Below are positions 7,550-16,733 of a DNA stretch of 64,000 bases, piece by piece. Source of the stretch: Ketobacter sp964016105 (GTDB lineage Bacteria; Pseudomonadota; Gammaproteobacteria; Pseudomonadales; Ketobacteraceae); assembly GCA_964016105.1 (NCBI GenBank), contig CAXHEX010000011.1, forward strand, positions 130,043-194,042, read 5' to 3'. Position numbers and translations under genes: made by a program. Below the pieces are notes generated by a model that made no database searches, had not been told where the DNA came from, and saw nothing but the letters and a program-made list of their open reading frames with translations. How positions within the stretch are numbered: the first letter of the stretch is position 1; every line of letters begins with the position of its first letter.

Positions 7550-8926
7550 ATGCCTAAGCGGCTTTTAAAAAAAATCAAAGGCATTATAACTGGCGACAAG
7601 GCCAGCCACTCCTGCCGCTCCATCCCCAGAGGTGAGCATCATTTTCCTGAAGAAGATATTGGTCGTAACGTTATCACCATATTAAACCGGCTTACGGAAG
7701 CGGGTTTTGAAGCCTATCTGGTGGGGGGCTCCATCCGCGACGGACTAAGCGGTATCCATCCCAAAGATTTTGACGTGGCCACCAGTGCTCACCCGGAACA
7801 AATAAAACAGGTTTTTCAGCGTAGCTGTCGGCTTATTGGGCGTCGATTTCGACTGGCCCACGTGCGCTTTGGCCGTGACGTCTACGAAGTGGCCACCTTT
7901 CGTGCAGGCCATGGTAAAGCCGATCAAAGTAATCAGCATAGTGCTGCCCAATCCGACGAAGGCATGCTACTGCGAGACAACGTATTTGGCACACTGGAAG
8001 AAGATGCAGTAAGACGGGACTTCACGGCCAACGCCCTGTATTACCGTCACAGCGACGGTGCTGTACTGGATTTTGTGGGTGGCTACGAGGATGTTCAAAA
8101 TAAAACTCTGCGTTTAATTGGCGACCCAGAGCAACGTTACCGTGAAGATCCGGTACGAATGCTTAGAGCCATTCGTTTCGCGGCCAAGCTGGATTTTGAA
8201 ATAGAGCAGGCCACCGCCAGCCCAATTTATGATTTGGCAGAACTGCTGGGGCAAATCCCATCGGCACGCTTGTTCGAGGAAGTACTTAAATTGTTTTTGG
8301 GTGGTTACGCCCAAGCGGTATGGCCCCTGCTCAATCAATACGACCTGGCCCGCTGGTTATTTCCGCTCTCAGTGGAGCAAGCCAACCCCGACCCCGCCAT
8401 GCAAACCATGATAGATCTGGCGTTACGCAATACGGATACACGGCTGGCCCAGGGTAAGCCCGTGACCCCTGCTTTTTTATTTGCGGTTTTACTTTGGGGG
8501 CCGTTACAGCAGCAATGGAAAAAAGTGATCGAGTCCGGGTTACACCCTACCCCGGCTTTGCAAAAAGCGATTCAAAAAACCACCTCGGCCCAAAGTGAAT
8601 ACACCACCATACCCAAGCGCTTTGGCTTGCCAATGAAAGAAATGTGGGAACTGCAAAACCGCTTGCCCAACCGTACGTTCAAACGCTGCCAATCTCTGGT
8701 TCACCATCCCCGCTTTCGGGCCGCCTACGACTTGCTTCTACTGCGGGAAGAAGCCGGCGAGATTGAACCTGGGTTGGGCCAATGGTGGACTGAGTACCAA
8801 GAAGCGTCCGATGAAGCCCGCAGTGACATGTGTCTGGCCCTGGGACAGAAAAAAAGCCGGCGCCGAAGACGACCCCGCAACAATCGACGCAACTCTGGGC
8901 CTAAAAATTCGCCCAACACCCCATGA
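7550..8926 (+). CDS. pcnB: Poly(A) polymerase I
   Basis: 458 aa. PcnB adds 3' poly(A) tails that promote decay of mRNAs and small RNAs. The nucleotidyltransferase signature LVGGSIRDGLSG-IHPKDFDVAT carries the catalytic GGS...RD and the DxD-type carboxylates. RRDFTANALYY, GDPEQRYREDPVRMLRAIRF and AAKLDFEIE are standard for the PcnB/CCA-transferase family. A long basic C-terminal tail (KKSRRRRRPRNNRRN), as in E. coli PcnB, argues for the polymerase rather than the CCA enzyme. The Shine-Dalgarno before ATG 7550 is weak. folK starts inside its stop region (ATGA), so the two are coupled. Confidence 0.93.
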   Translation: MPKRLLKKIKGIITGDKASHSCRSIPRGEHHFPEEDIGRNVITILNRLTEAGFEAYLVGGSIRDGLSGIHPKDFDVATSAHPEQIKQVFQRSCRLIGRRFRLAHVRFGRDVYEVATFRAGHGKADQSNQHSAAQSDEGMLLRDNVFGTLEEDAVRRDFTANALYYRHSDGAVLDFVGGYEDVQNKTLRLIGDPEQRYREDPVRMLRAIRFAAKLDFEIEQATASPIYDLAELLGQIPSARLFEEVLKLFLGGYAQAVWPLLNQYDLARWLFPLSVEQANPDPAMQTMIDLALRNTDTRLAQGKPVTPAFLFAVLLWGPLQQQWKKVIESGLHPTPALQKAIQKTTSAQSEYTTIPKRFGLPMKEMWELQNRLPNRTFKRCQSLVHHPRFRAAYDLLLLREEAGEIEPGLGQWWTEYQEASDEARSDMCLALGQKKSRRRRRPRNNRRNSGPKNSPNTP

Positions 8927-9408
8927 ATACGGCCTACATCGGATTGGGCAGCAACCTGCAGCAACCATTGCAGCAGTTAATGCGGGCGTTGGACCATATT
9001 AAAGCCATCCCCAACACTCGATTAATTCAAACCTCTCAATTTTATGGCAGTACCGCAGTGGGACCGGGCCAGCAACCGGACTACGTCAATGCCGCCGCCC
9101 GCATAACCACAGCATTAGAACCCCTGACACTGCTGGACGCACTGCAAGCAATTGAACAGCGTCAAGACCGTGTGCGAGGCCCTGAAAGGTGGCAAGCGCG
9201 GACACTGGACTTGGATATTTTGCTGTACAACGATCAAACTATCGACCTGCCCCGATTACAGGTGCCTCACCCTCGACTGTGTGAACGCAACTTTGTGCTA
9301 CAACCCCTTCTGGATATTGATGAGGATCTGAAGTTACCGGATGGCAGCCTCGTAAAACAGCATATGGAAAAGCTGTCCTGGGAGGGGCTTTGGCCACTGT
9401 CAACCTAA
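8923..9408 (+). CDS. folK: 6-hydroxymethyl-7,8-dihydropterin pyrophosphokinase
   Basis: 161 aa, normal HPPK length. FolK transfers pyrophosphate from ATP to 6-hydroxymethyl-dihydropterin in folate synthesis. The motifs YIGLGSNLQQP at the N-terminus, then RVRGPERWQARTLDLDILLY (the Mg-binding LDLDIL) and VPHPRLCERNFVLQPL, are diagnostic. The ATG overlaps the pcnB stop by four bases. panB and panC follow, as in Pseudomonas. Confidence 0.96.
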   Translation: MNTAYIGLGSNLQQPLQQLMRALDHIKAIPNTRLIQTSQFYGSTAVGPGQQPDYVNAAARITTALEPLTLLDALQAIEQRQDRVRGPERWQARTLDLDILLYNDQTIDLPRLQVPHPRLCERNFVLQPLLDIDEDLKLPDGSLVKQHMEKLSWEGLWPLST

Positions 9409-9505
9409 ATCTAAGTTGGCAATAGACGCCCGTGACTCCACTGGCACAGTGCAGTATAGTCAGCTCGATTCCAAGCAATTCAAACACCAAAAAAGGGAAT
9501 GAGCC

Positions 9506-10300
9506 ATGCCCGTGACACTTTCCACCCTCAACAAAATCAAACAGGAAGGTGAGAAATTTACCTGTCTAACCGCATACGACAGTACCTTTGCCCACTTGGC
9601 AAGCAAAGCCGGAGTGGAAGTACTTCTGGTTGGAGATTCCCTGGGTAACGTATTGCAGGGCCACGACAGTACGGTTCCGGTTTCCCTTGAAGATATGATT
9701 TATCACACCCAATGCGTAAAGCGTGGTAACCAGGGCGCTCTGCTCATGGCTGACCTGCCCTTTATGACTTATGCCAACGAGCAGCAAACCTTTGACAGCT
9801 GCGCCGCATTAATGCGAGCTGGGGCCCATGTGGTTAAGTTGGAAGGTGGAGATTGGCTCAACCAAAGCGTAAAAAAATTATCCGAGCGCGGCGTGCCTGT
9901 CTGCGTACATCTCGGTTTAACACCCCAGTCTGTTAACAAATTCGGCGGCTACAAAGTACAAGGTAGAGCACCGGAAGAACGGGAAGCATTGATACGGGAT
10001 TCCATCGCCGCAGAAGAAGCCGGTGCGGCCATTTTATTATACGAATGTATTCCGTCTGATTTGATGGAATTGATCATGACCAAAGTAAGCATTCCTGTGA
10101 TAGGCATCGGTGCAGGGCCTGCATCGGACGCCCAGGTACTGGTGTTACATGACATGCTTGGGGCCACCACCCGCAAACCGGCAAAGTTTGTTAAAAACTT
10201 TATGGAAGATGGCGGCGGCAGTATTGTGGGTGCCATTGAAGCTTATGTACAGGCAGTGAAAAGCGGTGCCTTCCCTGGACCAGAGCACGGTTTCGAATAA
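9506..10300 (+). CDS. panB: 3-methyl-2-oxobutanoate hydroxymethyltransferase
   Basis: 264 aa. PanB transfers a hydroxymethyl group from 5,10-methylene-THF to 2-oxoisovalerate, giving ketopantoate, the first step of pantothenate synthesis. LTAYDSTFA, LLVGDSLGNVLQGHDSTVPV (Mg-binding DS) and GAHVVKLEGG are conserved motifs, and IGIGAGP is the late loop. AAAAAGGGAATG precedes the chosen ATG at good spacing. The last base of its TAA is the first base of the panC ATG, indicating tight coupling. Confidence 0.96.
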   Translation: MPVTLSTLNKIKQEGEKFTCLTAYDSTFAHLASKAGVEVLLVGDSLGNVLQGHDSTVPVSLEDMIYHTQCVKRGNQGALLMADLPFMTYANEQQTFDSCAALMRAGAHVVKLEGGDWLNQSVKKLSERGVPVCVHLGLTPQSVNKFGGYKVQGRAPEEREALIRDSIAAEEAGAAILLYECIPSDLMELIMTKVSIPVIGIGAGPASDAQVLVLHDMLGATTRKPAKFVKNFMEDGGGSIVGAIEAYVQAVKSGAFPGPEHGFE

Positions 10301-11154
10301 TGCAGACAGTTCACACCATTAAAGAGTTACGCCAGGTCATTCAGCAACAACGCATGGCGGGCAAGCGTATTGGTTTTGTACCCACCATGGGCAACTTGCA
10401 CGCGGGCCATATCACCCTGGTAACAGAAGGTTTGAAACACGCAGACTTTATGGTGTCCAGCGTGTTCGTCAACCCCACCCAGTTTGGTGCTGGAGAAGAC
10501 TTTGATACTTACCCCCGCACCCTGGAGCAGGACCAACAAAAACTATCCGACGCCGGCTGCCATCTGTTATTCGCCCCCGCAGTGGATGAAATGTACCCCG
10601 GAGACCAGGATAAATGGGCAAAGGTTAGCGTTACGGAAATAACCCAGCGTCACTGCGGCGCGTCTCGGGAAGGCCACTTTGATGGCGTCTCTACCGTGGT
10701 CACCAAGTTGTTTAATATCGTAAAACCCGACGTAGCTTTATTCGGCAAAAAAGATTTTCAACAGCTTGCGGTGATTCGCCGCATGGTGACCGCTCTGTGT
10801 TTTGATATTGACATCATTGGTGTGGAAACCGTACGGGAAGCGAATGGTTTAGCCATGAGTTCACGCAATGGTTACCTCACTGAGCAACAAAAGCAGCAGG
10901 CTGCCACCCTGTACCAATGTCTGCAACAAGCCAAACAAGACATCCAGCAGGGTGAGCGCAACTTTGATCAAATCACTCAGCAGGCTGAAGAAAAATTGCA
11001 ACAGAGTGGGTTTAAACTTGAATACTTTAGCGTGTGTCGAGCAGACACGTTAGAACCCGCTGACAGCCAGGATAAAAATTTGGTGATTCTGGCGGCCGCC
11101 AGAATGGGACAGACGCGCTTGATTGATAATATCGATTTTATGTTGGCCACTTAA
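10300..11154 (+). CDS. panC: Pantothenate synthetase (pantoate-beta-alanine ligase)
   Basis: 284 aa. PanC joins pantoate and beta-alanine with ATP. PTMGNLHAGHITLV holds the HxGH nucleotide-binding motif; VFVNPTQFGAGEDFDTYPR, LFGKKDFQQL and the KMSKS-like AMSSRNGYL complete the family signature. It is translationally coupled to panB. In Pseudomonas panD (aspartate decarboxylase) follows; here a chromate transporter gene follows, so beta-alanine must come from elsewhere. Confidence 0.96.
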   Translation: MQTVHTIKELRQVIQQQRMAGKRIGFVPTMGNLHAGHITLVTEGLKHADFMVSSVFVNPTQFGAGEDFDTYPRTLEQDQQKLSDAGCHLLFAPAVDEMYPGDQDKWAKVSVTEITQRHCGASREGHFDGVSTVVTKLFNIVKPDVALFGKKDFQQLAVIRRMVTALCFDIDIIGVETVREANGLAMSSRNGYLTEQQKQQAATLYQCLQQAKQDIQQGERNFDQITQQAEEKLQQSGFKLEYFSVCRADTLEPADSQDKNLVILAAARMGQTRLIDNIDFMLAT

Positions 11155-11175
11155 TTAACGCCCTAACAGGTAAGC

Positions 11176-12405
11176 ATGACTCAATCGGAAGCAGTAAAAG
11201 CCACTCATACCTCCGCGTTTGAATTATTCAAAATCTTCTTGCGCCTGGGTCTCACCAGTTTCGGCGGACCCGTGGCCCACCTGGGTTATTTCCGTCACGA
11301 ATTTGTGGAAAAAAGAAAATGGTTAGACGACCGGGCCTACGCCGATCTGGTGGGCCTATGTCAGCTGCTGCCGGGGCCCGCCAGTAGCCAGGTGGGCATC
11401 GCCGTGGGGTTAATTCGCGGGGGTAAAAGAGGTGCCCTGGCATCCTGGTTGGGCTTTACCCTTCCCTCTGCCATTGCTCTGGTGCTGTTTGCTGTGTTTT
11501 TTCTGGGGGACCAGGACTCCGGCCAGTGGCTACATGGACTGAAAGTGGTGGCGGTGGCGGTTGTGGCGCAGGCTATTTGGGCCATGGGCAAATCCCTATG
11601 CCCCGACCGCAAGCGCGCCAGTATGGCAGTGGCGGCCACCCTTGCACTGGCCATGATGTCCAGCGCCTGGGGCCAAATTCTGGTGATCCTGGCTGGCGCC
11701 ATAGTGGGCTGGGTTTGGCTGGATTCGCCCTCACCCAATCCTTCACAACACCGGTCAAGCGCCATCCCCCAAGGCAATCCTCTGCAGGTGAATATCAGTC
11801 AGAAAAGCGCTATGGGCTATTTAGGGGCCTTTTTTATCCTGCTATTTCTGTTGCCACTTTTGGCCCACCATGGAGCCTATTGGCTGCAATTATTTGACAG
11901 TTTTTATCGCTCTGGAGCCTTGGTATTTGGCGGCGGCCATGTGGTTCTACCCTTACTTCAGGCAGAAGTGGTACCCAATGGCTGGGTTTCCAACGACGAC
12001 TTTATCGCCGGTTACGGCGCGGCCCAAGCGGTGCCAGGGCCACTCTTTACCTTTGCGGCTTACTTGGGGGCCATTTCATCCCAAACGGCTAACGCCTGGA
12101 TGGGGGCCAGCGTGGCCCTGGTGGGCATATTCACCCCGGCTTTTTTACTGGTATTTGGCACCCTCCCCCTTTGGCAACAAGCCCGCACCAACCCCACCAT
12201 GCAAAAAGCCATGGCGGGGATCAACGCATCTGTGGTGGGCATTCTGCTTTCAGCCTTTTATAACCCTATTTGGACCAGCGCCATCCTAACGCCAAAAGAC
12301 TTTAGCTTGGCCATCGCAGCGTTTCTGCTGCTGGTGTTTTGGAAAGCACCGCCTTGGCTGGTGGTGGTGTTCTGCGCCCTGGTGGCCGCATTGGGCTGGC
12401 ACTAA
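11176..12405 (+). CDS. chrA: Chromate transporter, long-chain CHR family
   Basis: 409 aa, a fused two-domain CHR protein with about ten hydrophobic segments. The N-terminal half shows the CHR signature SFGGPVAHLGYFRHEFV and the loop LCQLLPGPASSQVGIAVGL. The second half repeats it as VFGGGHVVLPLLQAEVV and GYGAAQAVPGPLFTFAAYLG. Family members expel chromate by proton antiport, although many are annotated only by homology. It starts 21 bases after panC, preceded by AACAGGTAAGC, and could be cotranscribed with pan genes. It is not accompanied by chrB. Confidence 0.9.
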   Translation: MTQSEAVKATHTSAFELFKIFLRLGLTSFGGPVAHLGYFRHEFVEKRKWLDDRAYADLVGLCQLLPGPASSQVGIAVGLIRGGKRGALASWLGFTLPSAIALVLFAVFFLGDQDSGQWLHGLKVVAVAVVAQAIWAMGKSLCPDRKRASMAVAATLALAMMSSAWGQILVILAGAIVGWVWLDSPSPNPSQHRSSAIPQGNPLQVNISQKSAMGYLGAFFILLFLLPLLAHHGAYWLQLFDSFYRSGALVFGGGHVVLPLLQAEVVPNGWVSNDDFIAGYGAAQAVPGPLFTFAAYLGAISSQTANAWMGASVALVGIFTPAFLLVFGTLPLWQQARTNPTMQKAMAGINASVVGILLSAFYNPIWTSAILTPKDFSLAIAAFLLLVFWKAPPWLVVVFCALVAALGWH

Positions 12406-12446
12406 ACTGATCAAAAAGTGTATAGTGTAAAAACGTTTGGACTTAC

Positions 12447-12454
12447 AATAACAA
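12447..12454 (+). promoter_or_regulatory. Possible Hfq/Crc A-rich motif before the 12475 lipoprotein gene
   Basis: AATAACAA fits AAnAAnAA and lies eight bases before the GGAAG ribosome binding site at 12463. Crc/Hfq targets in Pseudomonas carry such motifs next to the translation start. One motif is weak evidence. Confidence 0.3.
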
Positions 12455-12474
12455 CAGCGTCATGGAAGCATTTT

Positions 12475-13785
12475 ATGGACCGTTTTCTAAAATTTGGCGT
12501 AGTTGCCATCATCCCCGCCTTGAGCGCTTGCTTACCCACTGTGTCTGTGCCTACCTGGACCCAGGAAATCGGTGATAAACCTTCTGAATGGCTACGTCAT
12601 GTAAACGATGATAGCTTTGTCCGTTACTTTTACTCTGATGAACAAAATCAATACAAAGCTCAACACTTCCGCTACAGCGATGGAGCACCGGTTGGTGATG
12701 CTTTTACCCATAATCCGGCACTCAATGGCGGGATTGTACTTATCCCAGATTCCAGCGATGTGTTCAGTGTAAAAGAAAGTACAACGGGCGCTCGGATAAC
12801 CAAAATGGACGCCAACTTCAACACCATTTGGAGTCTGAACGAAACCGATCTATCTGAGTGGACAGGTGTTAATACCAGCCTCGCATCAGTAACCATTTTA
12901 CCGAGCAAGAAAGGTGAGTCCGTTCTAGTAAATACGGGCTATCGCATTACCAAGCTGAATGATCAAGGCGAAGTGGTGGGGTCTGTGGATTTTGCCGATG
13001 GCAACCAAGGCCGGGATCTGCCAATGGTCTGGTCCGACCACAACCAAAGCATGGTATTGGTAAAAATTAACGACAACTACACCGTATTGGATGAGTACCT
13101 CAACCCCACCAATCAATTTCAATCCCAAACTCTGGACGATTTATATATACACCTTCATGGCGGCTATATCTATCACGCTCCCCGGCCCTATTCCTACGAT
13201 ACCCAGGGTGGCGACAACAGCCGATTTTGCAAACTAGAACCCACCGGTAATCCTGTTTGGTGCAAGATCAATGTGATCGATAGCCCTGTTGGCGAATACC
13301 ACTTCAACCAAGGTAAAACCTACGCCATAGACTACGAGCCCCATATCTCTGTTACCCAATTTGATCATGATGGGGAAATCACCTGGTCAAAAGAACTTCT
13401 CTACACCAATGGGGTGACGTACAGCAAAGTGAATGATGATGGTGTATTTTTAGGCCTGGTGGGGCCTAGTAACGAAGCACTCAACCAGGACAGCTACGGT
13501 AAATACAAAACACGGGACTTATCGCCTTCGTTTAAACACATTACACCGAGCGGAGTAGTAAAACGCACTCTGACCCTGGAAAAGGCTGAACTAACCATCC
13601 GTGTCGACTACCCCCAAGATCCTAGCGCTTATTATTCAGCAGATGTGATTAGATTCATGGACGCCCACCTATATCACAACGACCAATATCTACTGTCTTA
13701 CACCAAAACCGGTAGTGGGCGCTTTGAAAACGGAACCGTGATAGAAGACGTTGCGAATCACGCACAATTAGGGTTATTTGAATAG
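12475..13785 (+). CDS. Hypothetical secreted lipoprotein
   Basis: 436 aa from ATG 12475, which has GGAAG eight bases upstream; a GTG at 12418 is less likely. The N-terminus MDRFLKFGVVAIIPALSAC is a signal peptide ending in the lipobox LSAC, so the mature protein should be lipid-anchored at C19. The rest is soluble and rich in aromatic residues, Asp and Asn, with recurring short strand-like stretches such as SVDFADGNQG and VTQFDHDGEITWSKELL, suggestive of a beta-propeller-like fold. I do not recognise the family. A convergent terminator follows. Function is unknown. Confidence 0.75.
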   Translation: MDRFLKFGVVAIIPALSACLPTVSVPTWTQEIGDKPSEWLRHVNDDSFVRYFYSDEQNQYKAQHFRYSDGAPVGDAFTHNPALNGGIVLIPDSSDVFSVKESTTGARITKMDANFNTIWSLNETDLSEWTGVNTSLASVTILPSKKGESVLVNTGYRITKLNDQGEVVGSVDFADGNQGRDLPMVWSDHNQSMVLVKINDNYTVLDEYLNPTNQFQSQTLDDLYIHLHGGYIYHAPRPYSYDTQGGDNSRFCKLEPTGNPVWCKINVIDSPVGEYHFNQGKTYAIDYEPHISVTQFDHDGEITWSKELLYTNGVTYSKVNDDGVFLGLVGPSNEALNQDSYGKYKTRDLSPSFKHITPSGVVKRTLTLEKAELTIRVDYPQDPSAYYSADVIRFMDAHLYHNDQYLLSYTKTGSGRFENGTVIEDVANHAQLGLFE

Positions 13786-13802
13786 CTCGATTGAACCCGA
13801 AA

Positions 13803-13832
13803 GACCACCCCCCTTACTGAGGGTGGGTGGTC
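13803..13832. terminator. Bidirectional hairpin between convergent genes
   Basis: GACCACCC (13803-13810) pairs with GGGTGGTC (13825-13832), extended by CCC/GGG around a short loop. The stop codon of the minus-strand gene (13814-13816) lies in the loop. Little T-tract follows on either side, so terminator function is probable but not certain. Confidence 0.55.
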
Positions 13833-15937
13833 TCTTCAATTACACTGTGGGTGGCTGGCTGTTGATTCACATACAAATTGGCGAAGCTCACGTTAGTAAT
13901 AGTACCCACACCATTATCCAGCAGATAACTTTCTACCCTTGGTAACTCCGGCATATAAACATGGCTCAAGGAAATGCCATTGACGTTACCCACTCCAGAA
14001 GTAAAACCCGGACGAAAGTCCTTAAGCTGCAATTGCATAAGCTGAAATGGCTGCACCTCAAAACGGATATTTTCAAACTGAATATCAGAAAGTTCACCGC
14101 CATTCAGGTTTCTTAAATTAATCAACGCATTGTTAATGGGGCCGTTGCCTCTGGAGCCATCAGCGTAGTCGGAAGCGGAACCACCCGTTTGCAAAACCGA
14201 GCCCTGAAAACGGTCGATGGCAATGACGTCGATATTGCTGACACGCACATTAGACACTGTCGAACGTGTATTCCAACTGAGCTGAAACGCAGACCCGGTT
14301 TGCTGATGCCATATCACATTACTGTCCACCACCATATTGCTGTGAAAAAGTTTAATCACGTCATCAAACACTTTGAGAAAGCTGTTCTGAATAGTGGAAC
14401 CGTTTCCAGCTGCAATACCGTCGCTGTTGGCATGCCATGACAAGCACTTAATGTTATCAATCACAATGGCACCGCTACGGGCCGTAATACAGGTCTTGGG
14501 CATGTCCACCAGGGTAAGCCCTTTAACACTCATATTAGAGGAACGATTACCAAAACCCTGAAACTCTAAAAGGTGATTAGCCCAGGTACCCGCCTGATGG
14601 GGATAATCCACTCCCGATATAACGCCGCGCCCTAGAAAGTGCACATTAGTGACGTTGTCTTCCACATGGAATAAACCTTTCACATAGGCTCCACCATCAA
14701 TGTACACAGTGGTATTACTGGGTAACGCTGGAAAGCGTGCCGCATCGGATTCATCGCTTAGCAGCAGACCATTACTATCAAAAACCGGTTCACTGGCAAT
14801 GTGCATGCCGGGGGCAAAATAAATAGTTTGCTCCACATTGGCATTTAAGAGCGAGGGATTGTCTAGAATCTGCTGTCCACTATAAACCTCGGGGTCCGTA
14901 AGATCCGGTCGCTGGGGCGGAAGCCCGGCAGCAAAAATAAATAACGGTTCGCGCTCCTCGCCTTCAACCTGGACATAAAAATTTCCGGGACTATCCAATT
15001 CAAAGCTTATGCGATTTCCCGTGGTGGTGGCGGTTATGGCGCGATTGCTGGGAAGCACCTTCACTTGGCCTAAGGTGGAACGCTCTGGCAACTCAACCTC
15101 CACCGTCACCACACCATCAAAAGAGAAACTGGTCCAGTGATTACTGTCGGTTCTAAAGCGAGCCTCACGCTCAGGGTCCGTCAACAACACCTCCGGCACG
15201 TTGGCGCCAACGCTTTTACTGTGGTTATTGATACTGCGGTTAACATAGGATGCCATAGTCTCGCCAGCTCCAGCTTGGGTCTCGCCAGCTTGAGTCACGC
15301 TTACCGCGTATTTCTCAGAAGCATAAACACCATCACTGATCCCAGGGCTTGGATACACCTCCACCTGGCCAGAAGCCCTCACCACATCGACTTTGCGTTG
15401 CGCAACAGCCCTATTTCCTGCTTGGTCTTCCGAGGAATAGATTAAGAAGTAGGTACCCAATATGGACGTATCCACTCGGCCAAGAACCTCAACAGGGGTC
15501 TCGCCATCCGTGGCATCCATGGCCTCTGCACCCGGGTCGATGTATGGCTCCCCCAAGGTGACATACTGGTGGGACTCACCCAACAACGTGATAACCGGAG
15601 GCATGACGTCCATCCCTCCCCCACCCGACACCACTTCTACGCTGCGAAGAGCTTCGGCTGTGTTACCGGCGGCATCGGTAGCACTGTAAAAGATTATGTA
15701 GGTTCCAGGCACAGCGCTATTTACTTCTCCGCTGGTTTCTACCTGCACCCAACCATCGTTTTCATCAAACGCTTTCACTCCAGGCTCAGTAAATACCTCG
15801 CCCACACGCAGTGTCATGGATGAAGATCCCTCAAGCGTGATTTCTGGCGGCGTCTCGTCTCCGTTTTCACAAGCGGTTATCCATAAAAGAACACACACCA
15901 GTCCAATTATTCTTATTCTGCTTAGATCCATTCCCAT
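13814..15937 (-). CDS. Lipoprotein with two Ig-like domains and a GH49-like beta-helix glycosidase domain
   Basis: 707 aa. The signal peptide with lipobox ITAC predicts outer-membrane anchoring. Two tandem DUF5011/HYR-type Ig-like domains follow (about 30-110 and 113-190), each with the VPGTYIIFYSATDAAGN / ILGTYFLIYSSEDQAGN hallmark. After a linker, the C-terminal half (about 270-707) resembles GH49 dextranase/isopullulanase. It starts with a strand-rich domain containing PLFIFAAG, then a right-handed beta-helix with VYIDGGAYVKG, GRGVISG, the acidic NSDG and FDDVIK motifs in the place of the catalytic aspartates, and VIWHQQTGSAFQLSW. A surface alpha-glucan or related polysaccharide hydrolase is the best guess; GH28 is the alternative fold relative. 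The substrate is unknown. Confidence 0.7.
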   Translation of the reverse strand: MGMDLSRIRIIGLVCVLLWITACENGDETPPEITLEGSSSMTLRVGEVFTEPGVKAFDENDGWVQVETSGEVNSAVPGTYIIFYSATDAAGNTAEALRSVEVVSGGGGMDVMPPVITLLGESHQYVTLGEPYIDPGAEAMDATDGETPVEVLGRVDTSILGTYFLIYSSEDQAGNRAVAQRKVDVVRASGQVEVYPSPGISDGVYASEKYAVSVTQAGETQAGAGETMASYVNRSINNHSKSVGANVPEVLLTDPEREARFRTDSNHWTSFSFDGVVTVEVELPERSTLGQVKVLPSNRAITATTTGNRISFELDSPGNFYVQVEGEEREPLFIFAAGLPPQRPDLTDPEVYSGQQILDNPSLLNANVEQTIYFAPGMHIASEPVFDSNGLLLSDESDAARFPALPSNTTVYIDGGAYVKGLFHVEDNVTNVHFLGRGVISGVDYPHQAGTWANHLLEFQGFGNRSSNMSVKGLTLVDMPKTCITARSGAIVIDNIKCLSWHANSDGIAAGNGSTIQNSFLKVFDDVIKLFHSNMVVDSNVIWHQQTGSAFQLSWNTRSTVSNVRVSNIDVIAIDRFQGSVLQTGGSASDYADGSRGNGPINNALINLRNLNGGELSDIQFENIRFEVQPFQLMQLQLKDFRPGFTSGVGNVNGISLSHVYMPELPRVESYLLDNGVGTITNVSFANLYVNQQPATHSVIEETTHPQ

Positions 15938-16110
15938 TGGGCTAACTCCTTAAAAACCAGTCCTCACATCTCAATACAAGCAGTATAAAGTTGTGGGCAA
16001 CAGATTCCGTGAGTGAACCCTCGAATTTAGAGGCAGAATGATGCTTCAAGGTGCGTGAGGCTGTGACCACAAGCTATGACGGCAAGCTGTGAAAACCAAA
16101 GCACTCAAAT

Positions 16111-16129
16111 AATAATAATTATCATTTGC
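16111..16129 (+). promoter_or_regulatory. Fur-like box
   Basis: The 19 bases AATAATAATTATCATTTGC match the classical Fur box at 13 of 19 positions by my count. It lies about 60 bases before the ribosome binding site of the gene at 16190, where a promoter would be, suggesting iron repression of the two genes downstream. Confidence 0.5.
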
Positions 16130-16189
16130 ATTAAATAGGTGACTAGAGTACATTTGAGAAATAGACATTTTCAATTAAGGAAATAGGTC

Positions 16190-16732
16190 ATGCCTACTAA
16201 CTCTGCCTCTAACCCGGCCTCAAAGTTACTTAAGCCCAGCCCCTCGGGAGTTCCTCTGAGAAAATTGGATGCGGCAGAAAACTTTCTGATTATTTGCATA
16301 CGGCTTTGGGTCGTTGAAAATTTCGCCGAGCCCCCCCATAAGCTGCCCTGTTGGCGAGGGGGTTTTGAAGCGGCTGGTCTGCGGTCTTCACGCTTGGGTT
16401 TTGACGCCCTAATGAGCCTTTTATTCACCTCGGCCCGCCCATCACTGCAGATTCGATATTATACGTGCCCACAAACCAGTGAGGATGAGCGCTGGCTATT
16501 GAATTGCGCCACATTGGCACAACAGGAAAAGTGGATGTTGTTAGATAGCGCCCTGGGCCAAAGATTGCAAAATGCCAGCCGCAAAAGACTGATTCCCATG
16601 CTGCTTAATCTCAGTAAAGACATGCTGAATGTGGGTATGAAATTGTCTTTTCTGCAACAACAAAACGCCACTGCAAAAACGGTTTCTGCACCACCTCCCA
16701 ACCTGATAATGGCCTCAAACGCGGTTCACTGA
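16190..16732 (+). CDS. Hypothetical protein behind a Fur-like box
   Basis: 180 aa, family not recognised. AAGGAAATAGGTC precedes the ATG at good spacing. The protein has no signal peptide. The middle segment has conserved-looking aromatic/Cys positions (FLIICIRLWVVENF, KLPCWRGGFEAAG, IRYYTCP) and the C-terminal half is helical and charged. It ends one base before the small membrane protein gene at 16734, so the two form an operon. The upstream Fur-like box suggests an iron-related role, which is inference from position only. Confidence 0.65.
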   Translation: MPTNSASNPASKLLKPSPSGVPLRKLDAAENFLIICIRLWVVENFAEPPHKLPCWRGGFEAAGLRSSRLGFDALMSLLFTSARPSLQIRYYTCPQTSEDERWLLNCATLAQQEKWMLLDSALGQRLQNASRKRLIPMLLNLSKDMLNVGMKLSFLQQQNATAKTVSAPPPNLIMASNAVH

Positions 16733-16733
16733 T

